NCBI GenBank assembly: GCA_017617545.1
Contig: JAFZVZ010000017.1
Location: 186,001 to 250,000 of the forward strand
Length of the DNA: 64,000 bases
Reading direction: 5' to 3'
Origin: Lachnospiraceae bacterium
GTDB taxonomy: Bacteria > Bacillota > Clostridia > Lachnospirales > Lachnospiraceae
Positions 1 through 8,421 of the stretch are shown one piece after another (the first letter of the stretch is position 1; every line of letters starts with the position of its first letter). Under the pieces are notes generated by a model. That model searched no databases and was not told the origin of the DNA. It was given only the letters and a program-made list of their open reading frames with translations. The position numbers were made by a program, and so were the translations under genes.

Positions 1-1158
1 ACAACGCGCGTATTGCCTTCCACGGCTGCGTATGTCGCGGATATCATGTGTAATTCGTACGGAAATCCTTCCTCTTTGCATCACAAGGGCTTTGAGGCGG
101 AGCAGCTGATCAAGACAGCTACGCGCAACATCGCTGACAGTTTGAAGGTAGCTGAGGACACGATCGTATTTACGTCCGGCGGCACGGAATCGAACAATAT
201 GGCACTGTTGTGCGGCGCGGAAGCGAGAAAACGCCGAGGAAACCATATTATTACCACAAGAATTGAACATGCGTCGGTATACCAGCCGATCCTCAGGCTC
301 GAAGAGCTCGGATATAGGGTGACGTTTCTTCCTGTGGACAACAACGGTATCGTTCATCCCAACACGCTTCGCGAGGCACTCACGGACGACACGATCCTTG
401 TTTCGATCATGGCTGTCAACAACGAGATTGGAGCCGTAGAGCCGATCTCGGAGCTTGCGGATATCGTTCATAAGCATAATCCCGACACGTTATTTCACAC
501 GGACGCGATCCAGGCGTACGGAAAGATCCCAATCTTCCCAAAACGCATGGGCATCGATCTTATGTCAGTGAGCGGTCATAAGCTGCACGCGCCCAAGGGT
601 ACCGGCTTTTTGTATGTACGCGAGAAGCTTGCGCTTCATCCCCTGATCTACGGAGGCGGGCAGCAGAAGGACAGGCGCTCCGGTACGGAAAATGTACCGG
701 GCATCGCGGGTCTTGGGTTCGCCGTAAAAGAATGGTTCGCTCACGCAGATGAGTACCGCAGCCGCATGTATTCATTAAAAGAGCGTTTTGTAAGCGCAAT
801 GAGCGAGGTTTCCGGTGCAACCGTGAACGGAGTATTTTCCGAAGAAACCGGTTCGTTACACGAGAATATATGGAAAACGGCACCGCACATCGTTAGCGTG
901 AGTTTCCAGGGCGTTCGAAGCGAAGTATTGCTTCACACGCTGGAAGAGAAGGGCATCTATGTTTCCTCCGGTTCGGCGTGCTCGTCCAATCATCCGGCGA
1001 TCAGCGGAACGCTCAAGGCGATCGGCGTAAAGGAGAACCTTCTCGATTCGACGCTTCGTTTCAGCTTCTCTGAGGAGACAACAGAAGAGGAGATCGAAGC
1101 AACGGCGGGTGTTCTGAAAGAAGTAGTACCGGTTCTCAGCCGCTACAGAAGAAGTTAG
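1..1158 (+). CDS. nifS: Cysteine desulfurase, NifS/IscS family (5' end cut by window)
   Basis: PLP-dependent enzyme that takes sulfur from L-cysteine as a persulfide and passes it to acceptors. The frame is open from base 1. The residues before the first possible start (TTG at 13) read TTRVLPSTAAY, which fits the NAATT-type N-terminus of the family, so the true start lies upstream of the window. The PLP lysine is in SGHKLHAPKG (codon 580-582) and the catalytic cysteine in SSGSACSS (codon 979-981). The next gene, thiI, is a known sulfur acceptor; the same pairing occurs in Bacillus (nifZ-thiI), so tRNA 4-thiouridine synthesis is the likely main job. The family is certain; the preferred acceptor is inferred from the neighbour. 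Confidence 0.95.
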   Translation, partial: TTRVLPSTAAYVADIMCNSYGNPSSLHHKGFEAEQLIKTATRNIADSLKVAEDTIVFTSGGTESNNMALLCGAEARKRRGNHIITTRIEHASVYQPILRLEELGYRVTFLPVDNNGIVHPNTLREALTDDTILVSIMAVNNEIGAVEPISELADIVHKHNPDTLFHTDAIQAYGKIPIFPKRMGIDLMSVSGHKLHAPKGTGFLYVREKLALHPLIYGGGQQKDRRSGTENVPGIAGLGFAVKEWFAHADEYRSRMYSLKERFVSAMSEVSGATVNGVFSEETGSLHENIWKTAPHIVSVSFQGVRSEVLLHTLEEKGIYVSSGSACSSNHPAISGTLKAIGVKENLLDSTLRFSFSEETTEEEIEATAGVLKEVVPVLSRYRRS

Positions 1159-1189
1159 AAAACGCATTATATAGTATGTTATATAAATA

Positions 1190-1218
1190 TTGATATGAAT
1201 TTTACGAAATAATATTCA
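1190..1218 (+). promoter_or_regulatory. Weak candidate promoter for thiI in an AT-rich gap
   Basis: TTGATA, 17 nt, TATTCA lies in a markedly AT-rich stretch of about 90 bases between the desulfurase gene and thiI. The -10 box is poor, and read-through from the upstream gene is equally possible. Confidence 0.3.
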
Positions 1219-1251
1219 AAATTACAGCAAAATACATTTATGAGGTTAGCT

Positions 1252-2436
1252 ATGTATCAGGCTTTTTTGATCAAATACGCAGAGATCGGATTGAAAGGAA
1301 ATAACCGTTCCTATTTCGAGGATTGTCTCGTAAAGCAGATCCGATACAGTCTGCGACTTGTCGGCGACAGTTATCAGGTGCGCAAGGAACCCGGCCGCAT
1401 CTTCATCGAATGTCCGGAAGGATACGATTACGATGACACGGTTGAGGCGATCTCGCGCGTGTTCGGTGTCGCAGAGTATTGTCCCGTCGAGATCTGCAAG
1501 AGCACGGAATGGGAAGATATCCTTGAGGCTTGCAAGTCGTATGTCGAGCGCAATGTGACGGACCGCAATACAACGTTTAAGGTATTCTGTAAGAGAGGCG
1601 ACAAGAATTATCCGAAGGAATCGCCGGAAATCTGCGCGGATGTCGGAGAATACCTGTTGCAGTGCTTCCCTGAGCTCAAGGTCGATGTTGTCAACCCGAA
1701 GCTTCGCTTTACGGTGGAAGTGCGCGGACGTGTTTACATTTATACGGACAGCTATCCGGGTCCCGGCGGCATGCCTGTAGGCTGCAACGGCAAGGCGATG
1801 TTGCTTCTCTCGGGTGGTATTGACAGCCCTGTCGCGGGATATATGATCTCCAAGAGAGGCGTATACATCGACGCGACGTATTTTCACGCGCCGCCGTACA
1901 CGAGCGAGAGAGCTCTGCAGAAGGTGATCGATCTTGCGCGCATCATTTCGAAATACACCGGCCCGATCCATCTGAATATCGTGAATTTTACGGAGATCCA
2001 GATGTTTATCTACGACCGTTGTCCGCACGATGAACTCACGATCCTGATGCGCCGCTACATGATGCGCATCGCCGAGAGCATTGCGAAGGAACACGACTGC
2101 CTTGCTCTGGTCACAGGCGAGAGCATCGGCCAGGTCGCGAGTCAGACGATGCAGAGCCTTGTGTGCACGAACAATGTTTGCGAGTTACCGGTGTACCGTC
2201 CTCTGATCGCGTTTGACAAGGAGGACATTGTTGCGATCTCGAAGAAGATCGGCACATACGAGACAAGCATTCTTCCTTACGAGGATTGCTGCACGATCTA
2301 TGTCGCGAAGCATCCCGTGACGAAGCCGATCGTCAAGGCGATGGAGAAATCCGAGAAGCTCCTCGCTGACCGGATTGAGGAGATGACGGAGCGCGCGCTG
2401 TCCACAAGACAGGTCATCCGGATCATGCCGGAATAA
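1252..2436 (+). CDS. thiI: tRNA sulfurtransferase ThiI (tRNA uridine 4-sulfurtransferase)
   Basis: Adenylates U8 of tRNA and inserts sulfur to make 4-thiouridine. The protein has 394 residues: an N-terminal ferredoxin-like and THUMP region, then the adenylation domain with PP-loop SGGIDSP at residues 187-193. There is no C-terminal rhodanese domain, as in Bacillus ThiI, so sulfur would come straight from the desulfurase encoded upstream. The in-frame ATG at 1240 is possible, but ATG 1252 is preferred because GAGG at 1242-1245 is a well-spaced RBS for it and the product then begins MYQAFLIKYAEIGLKG, the normal family N-terminus. Confidence 0.95.
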   Translation: MYQAFLIKYAEIGLKGNNRSYFEDCLVKQIRYSLRLVGDSYQVRKEPGRIFIECPEGYDYDDTVEAISRVFGVAEYCPVEICKSTEWEDILEACKSYVERNVTDRNTTFKVFCKRGDKNYPKESPEICADVGEYLLQCFPELKVDVVNPKLRFTVEVRGRVYIYTDSYPGPGGMPVGCNGKAMLLLSGGIDSPVAGYMISKRGVYIDATYFHAPPYTSERALQKVIDLARIISKYTGPIHLNIVNFTEIQMFIYDRCPHDELTILMRRYMMRIAESIAKEHDCLALVTGESIGQVASQTMQSLVCTNNVCELPVYRPLIAFDKEDIVAISKKIGTYETSILPYEDCCTIYVAKHPVTKPIVKAMEKSEKLLADRIEEMTERALSTRQVIRIMPE

Positions 2437-2442
2437 ACACAG

Positions 2443-2480
2443 CAAAACAAAAAGCCGGCACTGCGCAATGCAATGCCGGC
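2443..2480 (-). terminator. Intrinsic terminator of the HPr-like gene (minus strand)
   Basis: GCCGGCA (2454-2460) and TGCCGGC (2474-2480) form the stem. Read on the minus strand, the stem is followed by TTTTTGTTTT (complement of 2444-2453). It lies about 85 nt past the minus-strand stop codon and would also separate that gene from convergent thiI. Confidence 0.75.
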
Positions 2481-2563
2481 AAATTCCGTTTATGTTACCT
2501 GAAACCGTGTATATCTTACCGTAGCGCAGTAGAATCGCACGCGAGGACACGGTTAACGAACGA

Positions 2564-2797
2564 TCACTCCACGATGTAAGGCTTCAGAACATCGAGGATC
2601 GTCTCAATCTCTTCATCGTTGTGGATGTTGAGCGTGATCGGACGGGACAGATCCAGGCTGAAAATGCCCATGATGGACTTGGCATCAATGACATAACGGC
2701 CGGATACAAGGTCGAAGTCTGAGCGGAAACGAGTGATGTCGTTGACAAAATTCTTCACTTTGTCGATCGAATTCAGTGTAATGGTAACGGTTTTCAT
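2564..2797 (-). CDS. HPr-family protein lacking the phosphorylatable histidine
   Basis: A 77-residue protein of the HPr fold. It keeps the KSIMGIFSLDL segment (residues 40-50), which matches the region around regulatory Ser46 of HPr (here Ser41). The GIHARPA segment that carries the PTS-phosphorylated His15 is replaced by SIDKVKN, so it cannot relay phosphate between PTS enzymes. This resembles Crh of Bacillus, which also lacks His15 and acts only through the serine. The gene is alone on the minus strand with RBS GGAGGG, its own consensus-like promoter and a terminator. A role in carbon regulation is inference. Confidence 0.8.
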   Translation of the reverse strand: MKTVTITLNSIDKVKNFVNDITRFRSDFDLVSGRYVIDAKSIMGIFSLDLSRPITLNIHNDEEIETILDVLKPYIVE

Positions 2798-2891
2798 GGA
2801 ATTCCCTCCTCAATCGCGATCCGAACGGTGAAAACCATCGGATTCTTGCGAGCGCGGACCGATTTACGTACATCCGCGTCCCTCTTGGTTA

Positions 2892-2920
2892 ATAGTACAT
2901 TTTCCGAACGAAATTGTCAA
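2892..2920 (-). promoter_or_regulatory. Sigma-A promoter of the HPr-like gene
   Basis: On the minus strand: TTGACA (complement of 2915-2920), a 17-nt spacer, then TACTAT (complement of 2892-2897). The spacer ends with CGGAAAATG directly before the -10 box, one of the abundant 9-mer copies of this window. Confidence 0.8.
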
Positions 2921-2937
2921 TTGTTAGGAAGTAAAAT

Positions 2938-4323
2938 ATGACAAATCATTTGCAAAATAAAACCTTTTCCGTACATACGCTCGGCTGCAAGGTGAACGCG
3001 TGCGAATCCGAGGCGATCAAAGAGATGCTACGCGGTTGCGGCTGCAAGGAATTGCCGTTTGGTGAGACTGTCGATATCGTGATCATCAACACCTGCACGG
3101 TGACGAACATCGCGGACCGGAAATCGCGCCAGATGCTCCACAGAGCGAGAACACAGTCTCCGGACGCTGTAATCCTTGCCACGGGCTGCTATGTGCAGGA
3201 GCGTTCCGAGGAACACCGTGACGACGTCTCGGTCGATGTGCTTGTCGGAAACCGCCGAAAAGGCGAGATCCCGTCGATCCTCAACGAAGTTTTCACTAAC
3301 GTTGCGCAAGGTGAGAACGGACCGTTCCTCTATGTCGGAGAAGACGCCGGTCTGAAGGCTTACGAGGATCTGCCGGTGACGCACCAGCAGGAGAGAACAA
3401 GAGCGTTTGTCAAGGTTCAGGACGGCTGTAACCAGTTTTGCAGCTACTGCATCATACCGTTCGCAAGAGGCCGGATCGCCTCCCGTAAACTTGACGAGGT
3501 TGCCGAGGAGGTTGTTGCGCTTGCCGCTTCCGGTGTGCGTGAGGTCGTTCTCAACGGAATTCATCTGTCCTCGTACGGTCTGGAACGCTACAGCGTGTCC
3601 GAGCAAGCCGCGCTTTGTGTCAACCAGGGAGAACTTCCGCTGCTCGAGCTTGTCCGCAGGGTTGCCGCAACGGATGGCATCACACGCGTTCGTCTCGGGT
3701 CCCTTGAGCCTCGCATTATGACGGAAAATGTAGTTGCCGAGCTTGCGAAGATCCCGAAGCTCTGCCCGCAGTTTCACCTCTCACTTCAGAGCGGATGCGA
3801 CGAGACGCTGAAGGCGATGAACCGCCATTACACGACCGAGGAATACCGCGAGGTCGTTGAACGGCTTCGGAAGCATTTTCCGGATCCCGCGATCACAACC
3901 GATATTATTGCAGGTTTCCCCGGTGAGACGGAGGAACAGTTCGAGACGACCGTAGCATATGTGAGGGAGATCGGGTTTGCGCAAGTGCATGTATTCCCGT
4001 ACTCGCGGCGCAAGGGCACTGTCGCGGACCGGATGAGCGGTCAGCATACGGAGGCAGTGAAGAAGCACAGGGCTTCCATCATTGCCGAAGCTGCGCGTGA
4101 GACAATGCTTGTTTACCGGAAGAAACGGCTCGGCTCACCTCTGGAGGTACTTCTCGAGGAGCCCGCGGTGATCGACGGCATCGACTGCTTCACCGGCTAC
4201 AGCAGAGAATATGTGCCTGTCGCGATACGAAAGGACACATTTTCCGAAGAACTTGTAAGCGGCTCGGAGCTCACCGTACATGGCACGAGGTTGCTTGATG
4301 ACGGGACGATCCTGGTCGGTTAA
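2938..4323 (+). CDS. mtaB: tRNA (N6-threonylcarbamoyladenosine(37)-C2) methylthiotransferase MtaB
   Basis: Radical-SAM methylthiotransferase that turns t6A37 of ANN-decoding tRNAs into ms2t6A. The 461 residues start with the UPF0004 domain, whose cysteines lie in LGCKVNACE (Cys17), NTCTVTN and TGCYVQ and bind the auxiliary cluster. The radical-SAM cluster motif CNQFCSYC follows (Cys164, Cys168, Cys171), and a TRAM-like tail ends the protein. The KVNACESE N-terminus is typical of MtaB rather than MiaB or RimO. An AGGAAG RBS precedes ATG 2938. It is divergent from the HPr-like gene, with a 140-nt shared gap. Confidence 0.93.
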   Translation: MTNHLQNKTFSVHTLGCKVNACESEAIKEMLRGCGCKELPFGETVDIVIINTCTVTNIADRKSRQMLHRARTQSPDAVILATGCYVQERSEEHRDDVSVDVLVGNRRKGEIPSILNEVFTNVAQGENGPFLYVGEDAGLKAYEDLPVTHQQERTRAFVKVQDGCNQFCSYCIIPFARGRIASRKLDEVAEEVVALAASGVREVVLNGIHLSSYGLERYSVSEQAALCVNQGELPLLELVRRVAATDGITRVRLGSLEPRIMTENVVAELAKIPKLCPQFHLSLQSGCDETLKAMNRHYTTEEYREVVERLRKHFPDPAITTDIIAGFPGETEEQFETTVAYVREIGFAQVHVFPYSRRKGTVADRMSGQHTEAVKKHRASIIAEAARETMLVYRKKRLGSPLEVLLEEPAVIDGIDCFTGYSREYVPVAIRKDTFSEELVSGSELTVHGTRLLDDGTILVG

Positions 4324-4370
4324 CGCTCCCGGAACGGAACCTTCGGAAAAGCAAAAAAACTCAAAAAATG

Positions 4371-4399
4371 TTGCCTTTTTACACATATTGAGGTATTAT
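4371..4399 (+). promoter_or_regulatory. Sigma-A promoter of the ireB-ruvX-yrzB cluster
   Basis: TTGCCT (4371-4376), 17 nt, TATTAT (4394-4399), about 70 nt ahead of the ireB start and just past the mtaB stop. Confidence 0.65.
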
Positions 4400-4470
4400 G
4401 ATTATGGTCGTCCAAGCAAGTGACGACGTGCGGGATTTCCCGATGGTTTTAGAGAGAGTGAGGTACGGTT

Positions 4471-4731
4471 ATGAGTACGGTAGATCTGAACAACACGATG
4501 CATTATCCGATTGCGGAGCACAAGAACAACATTCGCGAGATTTTGCTGAATGTCTATGTTGCGTTGCGCGAGAAAGGATACAATCCCGTATCGCAGCTTG
4601 TCGGTTATCTGATGAGCGGCGACCCGACCTACATCACGAGCTATCTCAACGCCAGAAGCCAGATTGCCAAAGTAGAGCGCGACGAGATCATCGAGGAACT
4701 TGTAAAGCTTTACATCAGCGATTTACAGTAA
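4471..4731 (+). CDS. ireB: IreB family regulatory phosphoprotein (UPF0297)
   Basis: An 86-residue protein matching the UPF0297/DUF965 family over its full length, including [35 protein letters not shown] and [10 protein letters not shown]. In Enterococcus the homologue IreB is a substrate of the PASTA-type Ser/Thr kinase IreK and affects cephalosporin resistance. The order ireB-ruvX-yrzB is conserved in Firmicutes (yrzL-yrrK-yrzB in Bacillus). RBS GAGGT precedes ATG 4471. The kinase itself is not in this window. Confidence 0.92.
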   Translation: MSTVDLNNTMHYPIAEHKNNIREILLNVYVALREKGYNPVSQLVGYLMSGDPTYITSYLNARSQIAKVERDEIIEELVKLYISDLQ

Positions 4732-4748
4732 ATGTTCGGAGGATACTG

Positions 4749-5225
4749 ATGGAGGAATTGCGGCTTCTCGGACTGGATTTCGGTTCCGCAACTGTGGGGG
4801 TAGCATGCAGCGACGGCCTGTTTCTTACGGCACAGCCGCTGACAGTGATACGAAGAAAGCATGAGACGAAACTGCGTCAGACGTATCAGCAGATTGAGGA
4901 GATCGTTGCTGAACGCGGCATAAACGCGCTCGTGGTGGGATTGCCGAAGCGGCTTGACAATTCAATTGGAGACCGTGCGGAGAAGACGGAAGCATTCGCG
5001 GCAGACCTGGAACGAAGAACGGGGCTGCCCGTTGTTTTGTGGGACGAACGCTTCACAACGGTCGAGGCGCACCGCATTCTTGACGCGGGCGGCGCGAAGA
5101 GGGAACAGAAGGAAGCCGTGGTGGACAAGCTTGCGGCTACGATCATTCTGCAGTCGTATATGGATTTTCTGGCGAATCATCCCGATGAGAAGGATGATCT
5201 GCTTAGAAAGATCAAAGAAAGCTGA
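4749..5225 (+). CDS. ruvX: Putative pre-16S rRNA nuclease / Holliday junction resolvase-like RuvX (YqgF)
   Basis: RNase H-fold nuclease of 158 residues. It has [13 protein letters not shown] near the N-terminus (first catalytic Asp), the central [13 protein letters not shown] and the C-terminal [11 protein letters not shown] and [10 protein letters not shown] segments of the YqgF family. The E. coli homologue takes part in 16S rRNA 5' maturation. ATG 4749 is chosen because GGAGG lies just upstream and the product starts at the domain boundary; the longer upstream frame is the alternate frame of ireB. Confidence 0.92.
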   Translation: MEELRLLGLDFGSATVGVACSDGLFLTAQPLTVIRRKHETKLRQTYQQIEEIVAERGINALVVGLPKRLDNSIGDRAEKTEAFAADLERRTGLPVVLWDERFTTVEAHRILDAGGAKREQKEAVVDKLAATIILQSYMDFLANHPDEKDDLLRKIKES

Positions 5226-5267
5226 AGAAGATCAACGAAATTTGAACAATAAAGGAATTACAAATAT

Positions 5268-5540
5268 ATGAGCGATTCGATTACAACCGTAAACTTTGAG
5301 GATGAGAACGGCGATCTTGTCACCATGGAGGTGATCGCGCAGGCTTCCAAGGACAACAAGGAGTATCTTCTTGTTGCTGAGCCGGGCGACGACCTCGCGT
5401 ATATCCTGGAGGCTACGTACAAGGATGATGAGACCGTAACCTACCGGATAATCGAGGATGACAATGAGCTTCGCAGTCTCGGCGTTCTTTTTGACGAACT
5501 CATGGAGGATGTTGACATCGAATTCGACTCTGAGCAGTAA
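5268..5540 (+). CDS. yrzB: DUF1292 protein (UPF0473, YrzB-like)
   Basis: A 90-residue acidic protein that matches DUF1292: VNFEDENGDLVTMEVIAQ, YLLVAEP and YRIIEDDNEL are the usual conserved stretches. Function is unknown. It is the third member of the conserved ireB-ruvX-yrzB cluster and follows ruvX after 42 nt, with an AAAGGA RBS. Confidence 0.88.
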   Translation: MSDSITTVNFEDENGDLVTMEVIAQASKDNKEYLLVAEPGDDLAYILEATYKDDETVTYRIIEDDNELRSLGVLFDELMEDVDIEFDSEQ

Positions 5541-5555
5541 ATCAGGAAGGATGTT

Positions 5556-7217
5556 ATGAGTTCTAAAAAAATCGTTAAAATCATACCGCTCGGCGGATTG
5601 GAGCAGGTCGGTATGAACATTACCGCGATCCGATACGGTGACGATATCATCGTAATTGACTGCGGACTGGCTTTTCCGAGCGATGACATGCTCGGTATCG
5701 ATCTGGTGATACCGGATATCACCTATCTGAAGGAAAATATCGACCTTGTGCGCGGTTTCTTTATCACGCACGGCCACGAGGACCACATTGGAGCATTGCC
5801 TTATGTGCTTCGCGAGGTTCCCGTTCCCGTGTACGGAACGCAGCTGACGCTCGCGATCATCGCGAACAAGCTGGAGGAGGCTCCTGTCGCGGTTGATGTG
5901 CCTTTGAATGTTGTTTCGTACGGAGATACCGTAACGTGCGGTTCGCTGTCGGTCGAGTATATCCGTACCAACCACAGTATCGCGGATTCGGCTGCACTGG
6001 CGATCCATTCGCCGGCCGGCACGATCATCCATACGGGTGACTTTAAGATCGACTTCACACCGGTTTACGGAGAAACGATCGATCTACAGCGTCTCGGAAT
6101 TCTCGGAAGCAAGGGTGTATTGGCGCTTCTCTGTGATTCGACTAACGCGCTCAAGCCCGGTCTTACCATGTCGGAGCGCACCGTAGGAAAGACGTTCGAT
6201 AATATTTTCGCGGACAATGTCAACCACCGCATCATCGTGGCGACATTCGCGTCCAATGTGGACCGCATCCAGCAGATCATCGACTGCGCGGTCAAATACA
6301 AGAGAAAAGTAGCGATCGACGGCCGAAGCATGGTCAACATCGTCAATACTGCAGTCGAGCTCGGGTATATCCAGATGCCCGACAATATTCTGATCCCCGT
6401 CGAGGAGATCAACCGGTATCCGATGGAACAGACCGTTCTGATCATGACGGGAAGCCAGGGCGAGCCGATGGCGGCGCTCTCAAGAGTAGCAAGTTCCTCG
6501 CACCGGAAGGTGACGATTTTTCCGGGCGATGTCGTTATCATCAGCTCCACGCCGATCCCCGGCAACGAGAAGAGCGTGTTCCGTCTGATCAACGACCTTT
6601 CCATGCTCGGAGCACGTGTTATCTTCCAGGATACGCACGTGTCCGGCCACGCATGCCAGGATGAGATTAAATTCCTGTACAGCCTGATCCGGCCGAAGTT
6701 CGCGATCCCGATCCACGGCGAATACCGCCACAGGATCGCGCAGCGCAACCTCTGTCTTGAGCTCGGTTGGAACAAGGACAATGTCGTTATCTTGAAGTCC
6801 GGCGACGTTCTCTCGCTTACGTCGAAGAAAGCGGAGATCACCGAAACGGTTCCCGCGAGAGGAATTCTCGTCGACGGTCTCGGCATCGGAGATGTCGGCA
6901 ATATCGTGCTTCGCGACAGACAGTATCTTTCGGAAAATGGTATATTCATCGTTTCCACATGCCTCGATTACGATTCCAAGCGCTTCCTGAGCACTCCCGT
7001 GATCGAGACGAAGGGCTTTGTGTACTTAAAGGATGCGGAGCATCTGATCGCGAGAGCGGAGCATATTGTTCAGGAGTGCATGGAGAAGTTTGAGATGTCC
7101 GACGGAAGAGATGTGAACCGTCTGAAGTCGGAGATCCGCAATGAGCTCAGCGAGTTCATCTGGAAGGAGATCCACCGTCGTCCGATGATCCTTCCGATCA
7201 TCACCGAGGCATATTGA
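5556..7217 (+). CDS. rnjA: Ribonuclease J
   Basis: Metallo-beta-lactamase/beta-CASP exo- and endoribonuclease of 553 residues, central to mRNA turnover in Firmicutes. The zinc motif HGHEDHIGALPYVL is near residues 71-85, further metal ligands are in HTGDFKIDF and CDSTNA, and the beta-CASP segment has GSQGEPMAAL and HVSGHA. Full length for the family. It starts 15 nt after yrzB with RBS AGGAAGG. A single rnj gene is seen here; whether this is J1 or J2 cannot be told from sequence alone. Confidence 0.93.
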   Translation: MSSKKIVKIIPLGGLEQVGMNITAIRYGDDIIVIDCGLAFPSDDMLGIDLVIPDITYLKENIDLVRGFFITHGHEDHIGALPYVLREVPVPVYGTQLTLAIIANKLEEAPVAVDVPLNVVSYGDTVTCGSLSVEYIRTNHSIADSAALAIHSPAGTIIHTGDFKIDFTPVYGETIDLQRLGILGSKGVLALLCDSTNALKPGLTMSERTVGKTFDNIFADNVNHRIIVATFASNVDRIQQIIDCAVKYKRKVAIDGRSMVNIVNTAVELGYIQMPDNILIPVEEINRYPMEQTVLIMTGSQGEPMAALSRVASSSHRKVTIFPGDVVIISSTPIPGNEKSVFRLINDLSMLGARVIFQDTHVSGHACQDEIKFLYSLIRPKFAIPIHGEYRHRIAQRNLCLELGWNKDNVVILKSGDVLSLTSKKAEITETVPARGILVDGLGIGDVGNIVLRDRQYLSENGIFIVSTCLDYDSKRFLSTPVIETKGFVYLKDAEHLIARAEHIVQECMEKFEMSDGRDVNRLKSEIRNELSEFIWKEIHRRPMILPIITEAY

Positions 7218-7254
7218 TTTTCGATTTGTAAGATAAGCAACAGTGAGGGGAGTT

Positions 7255-7686
7255 ATGAGCAAGAAAAAGAGAAAATCGAAGGCGGGTCATTACGTCATAT
7301 CGATGTCGAACGATATCATTCGTCTGCTCATCGATATCCTGTTCTATGTCCTTGTCGCAGTAGCGATCATACAGCTCAGCCGGTACGCGAAGAGCTTTTG
7401 CTACCAGGTGTTCGGCAACGTTCAGGTGGATGACTACGAGCACGGTGTGGAGAAGGATATCCTGATCGAGCTCGGTGATTCCACGCGAGATGTCGGCAAG
7501 CGACTGGAACGTGAAGGTATCATTGTCAATGAGCTTTCGTTCTACATCAAGGTGAAGATCAACAAGCTCAATATCATGCCGGGAACCTACAAGCTCCGAA
7601 CCGACATGAATTACAATGAAATACTGGATATCATAGCGGTATCCACAGAAGTCTTTGAGAGTCAAGAGGAACTGGATGATGAATGA
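7255..7686 (+). CDS. Short MltG/YceG-like membrane protein without catalytic domain
   Basis: A 143-residue protein: basic N-terminus, one membrane segment (about residues 26-46), then an extracytoplasmic LysM-like region with IELGDSTRDVGKRLEREGIIVNELSFY and PGTYKLRTDMNYNEIL. That region resembles the part of MltG that comes before its lytic transglycosylase domain. The domain with the catalytic Glu is missing: the frame stops right after the LysM-like part, with no frameshift remnant. ATG 7255 follows GAGGGGAG; the GTG at 7243 lies inside that RBS. Its place before trmR-trhP matches mltG (yrrL) in Bacillus. Confidence 0.7.
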   Translation: MSKKKRKSKAGHYVISMSNDIIRLLIDILFYVLVAVAIIQLSRYAKSFCYQVFGNVQVDDYEHGVEKDILIELGDSTRDVGKRLEREGIIVNELSFYIKVKINKLNIMPGTYKLRTDMNYNEILDIIAVSTEVFESQEELDDE

Positions 7687-8419
7687 TTGCCGGATAGAAG
7701 GTTCAGCGAATTCCCTTGTATCGGACACCGCCGCGGCAGTGTCTGGGAATTTGTCGGATTTTCCGGCTGTCGATATGCATGTTGTTGAATATACGCGCAC
7801 TCTGATCCCGGATCTTCCGGACTGGCTGGCCGAGACGGAGCGCAGGGCAAAACAAGAGGAAGTTCCTATCATTCGTAAAGAAGCGCAGGGACTTCTTCGC
7901 TTTTTGTTGTCTGCAAAGCAGCCGAAGTCGATACTCGAGATTGGCACAGCGGTAGGCTTTTCCGCAGCATTTTTTGAGGATTGCCTCGGATACAATGTGC
8001 CTCTCATAACGATTGAGAAAGTACCGGCGCGCATCAAAGAAGCCGGACAATTATTCTCGGAGCGCAGCGAGCTTTCAATGATCACCCTTTTGGAGGGAGA
8101 TGCCGCCGAAGTGCTTGATCAGCTGGCTGATGCCAAACGCAAATTTGATTTTATATTCTTGGACGCCGCGAAAGCGCAGTATCCGGTCTATCTGACGAAG
8201 ATCCGTCCTCTGCTGGAGGATGGCGCGTGGTTCGTCGCGGACAACGTGCTGCAGGAAGGAAGCGTTGCTGTCTCCAAGTTCACGGTGGAACGCAGAGACC
8301 GCACGATCCATCTTCGCATGAGAGAGTTCATGAATGAGCTGTTCCGTGACGAATCGTTTGTAAGCACTCTGCTCCCGGTCGGTGACGGTATGACCGTAAG
8401 CGTATATCGCAGGAGGTGA
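7676..8419 (+). CDS. trmR: SAM-dependent O-methyltransferase, TrmR-type (5-hydroxyuridine tRNA methyltransferase)
   Basis: A 247-residue class I methyltransferase of the COMT-like family. The SAM-binding loop is ILEIGTAVGFSA, the metal/SAM region is DFIFLDAAKAQYP, and ADNVLQEGSV follows. In Bacillus, TrmR (YrrM) methylates 5-hydroxyuridine at tRNA position 34 to 5-methoxyuridine and is encoded next to the TrhP hydroxylation proteins, the same arrangement as here. AGAGGA at 7665-7670 points to ATG 7676 (or 7679), so the gene overlaps the end of the MltG-like gene by 11 nt. The first ~45 residues look less conserved. Confidence 0.82.
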   Translation: MMNDCRIEGSANSLVSDTAAAVSGNLSDFPAVDMHVVEYTRTLIPDLPDWLAETERRAKQEEVPIIRKEAQGLLRFLLSAKQPKSILEIGTAVGFSAAFFEDCLGYNVPLITIEKVPARIKEAGQLFSERSELSMITLLEGDAAEVLDQLADAKRKFDFIFLDAAKAQYPVYLTKIRPLLEDGAWFVADNVLQEGSVAVSKFTVERRDRTIHLRMREFMNELFRDESFVSTLLPVGDGMTVSVYRRR

Positions 8420-8421
8420 GT

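Noticed and set aside
4398..4748. A long N-terminal extension of RuvX overlapping ireB.
   Set aside because: The segment is the alternate frame of the well-supported ireB gene, and RuvX has a clear RBS and family start at 4749.
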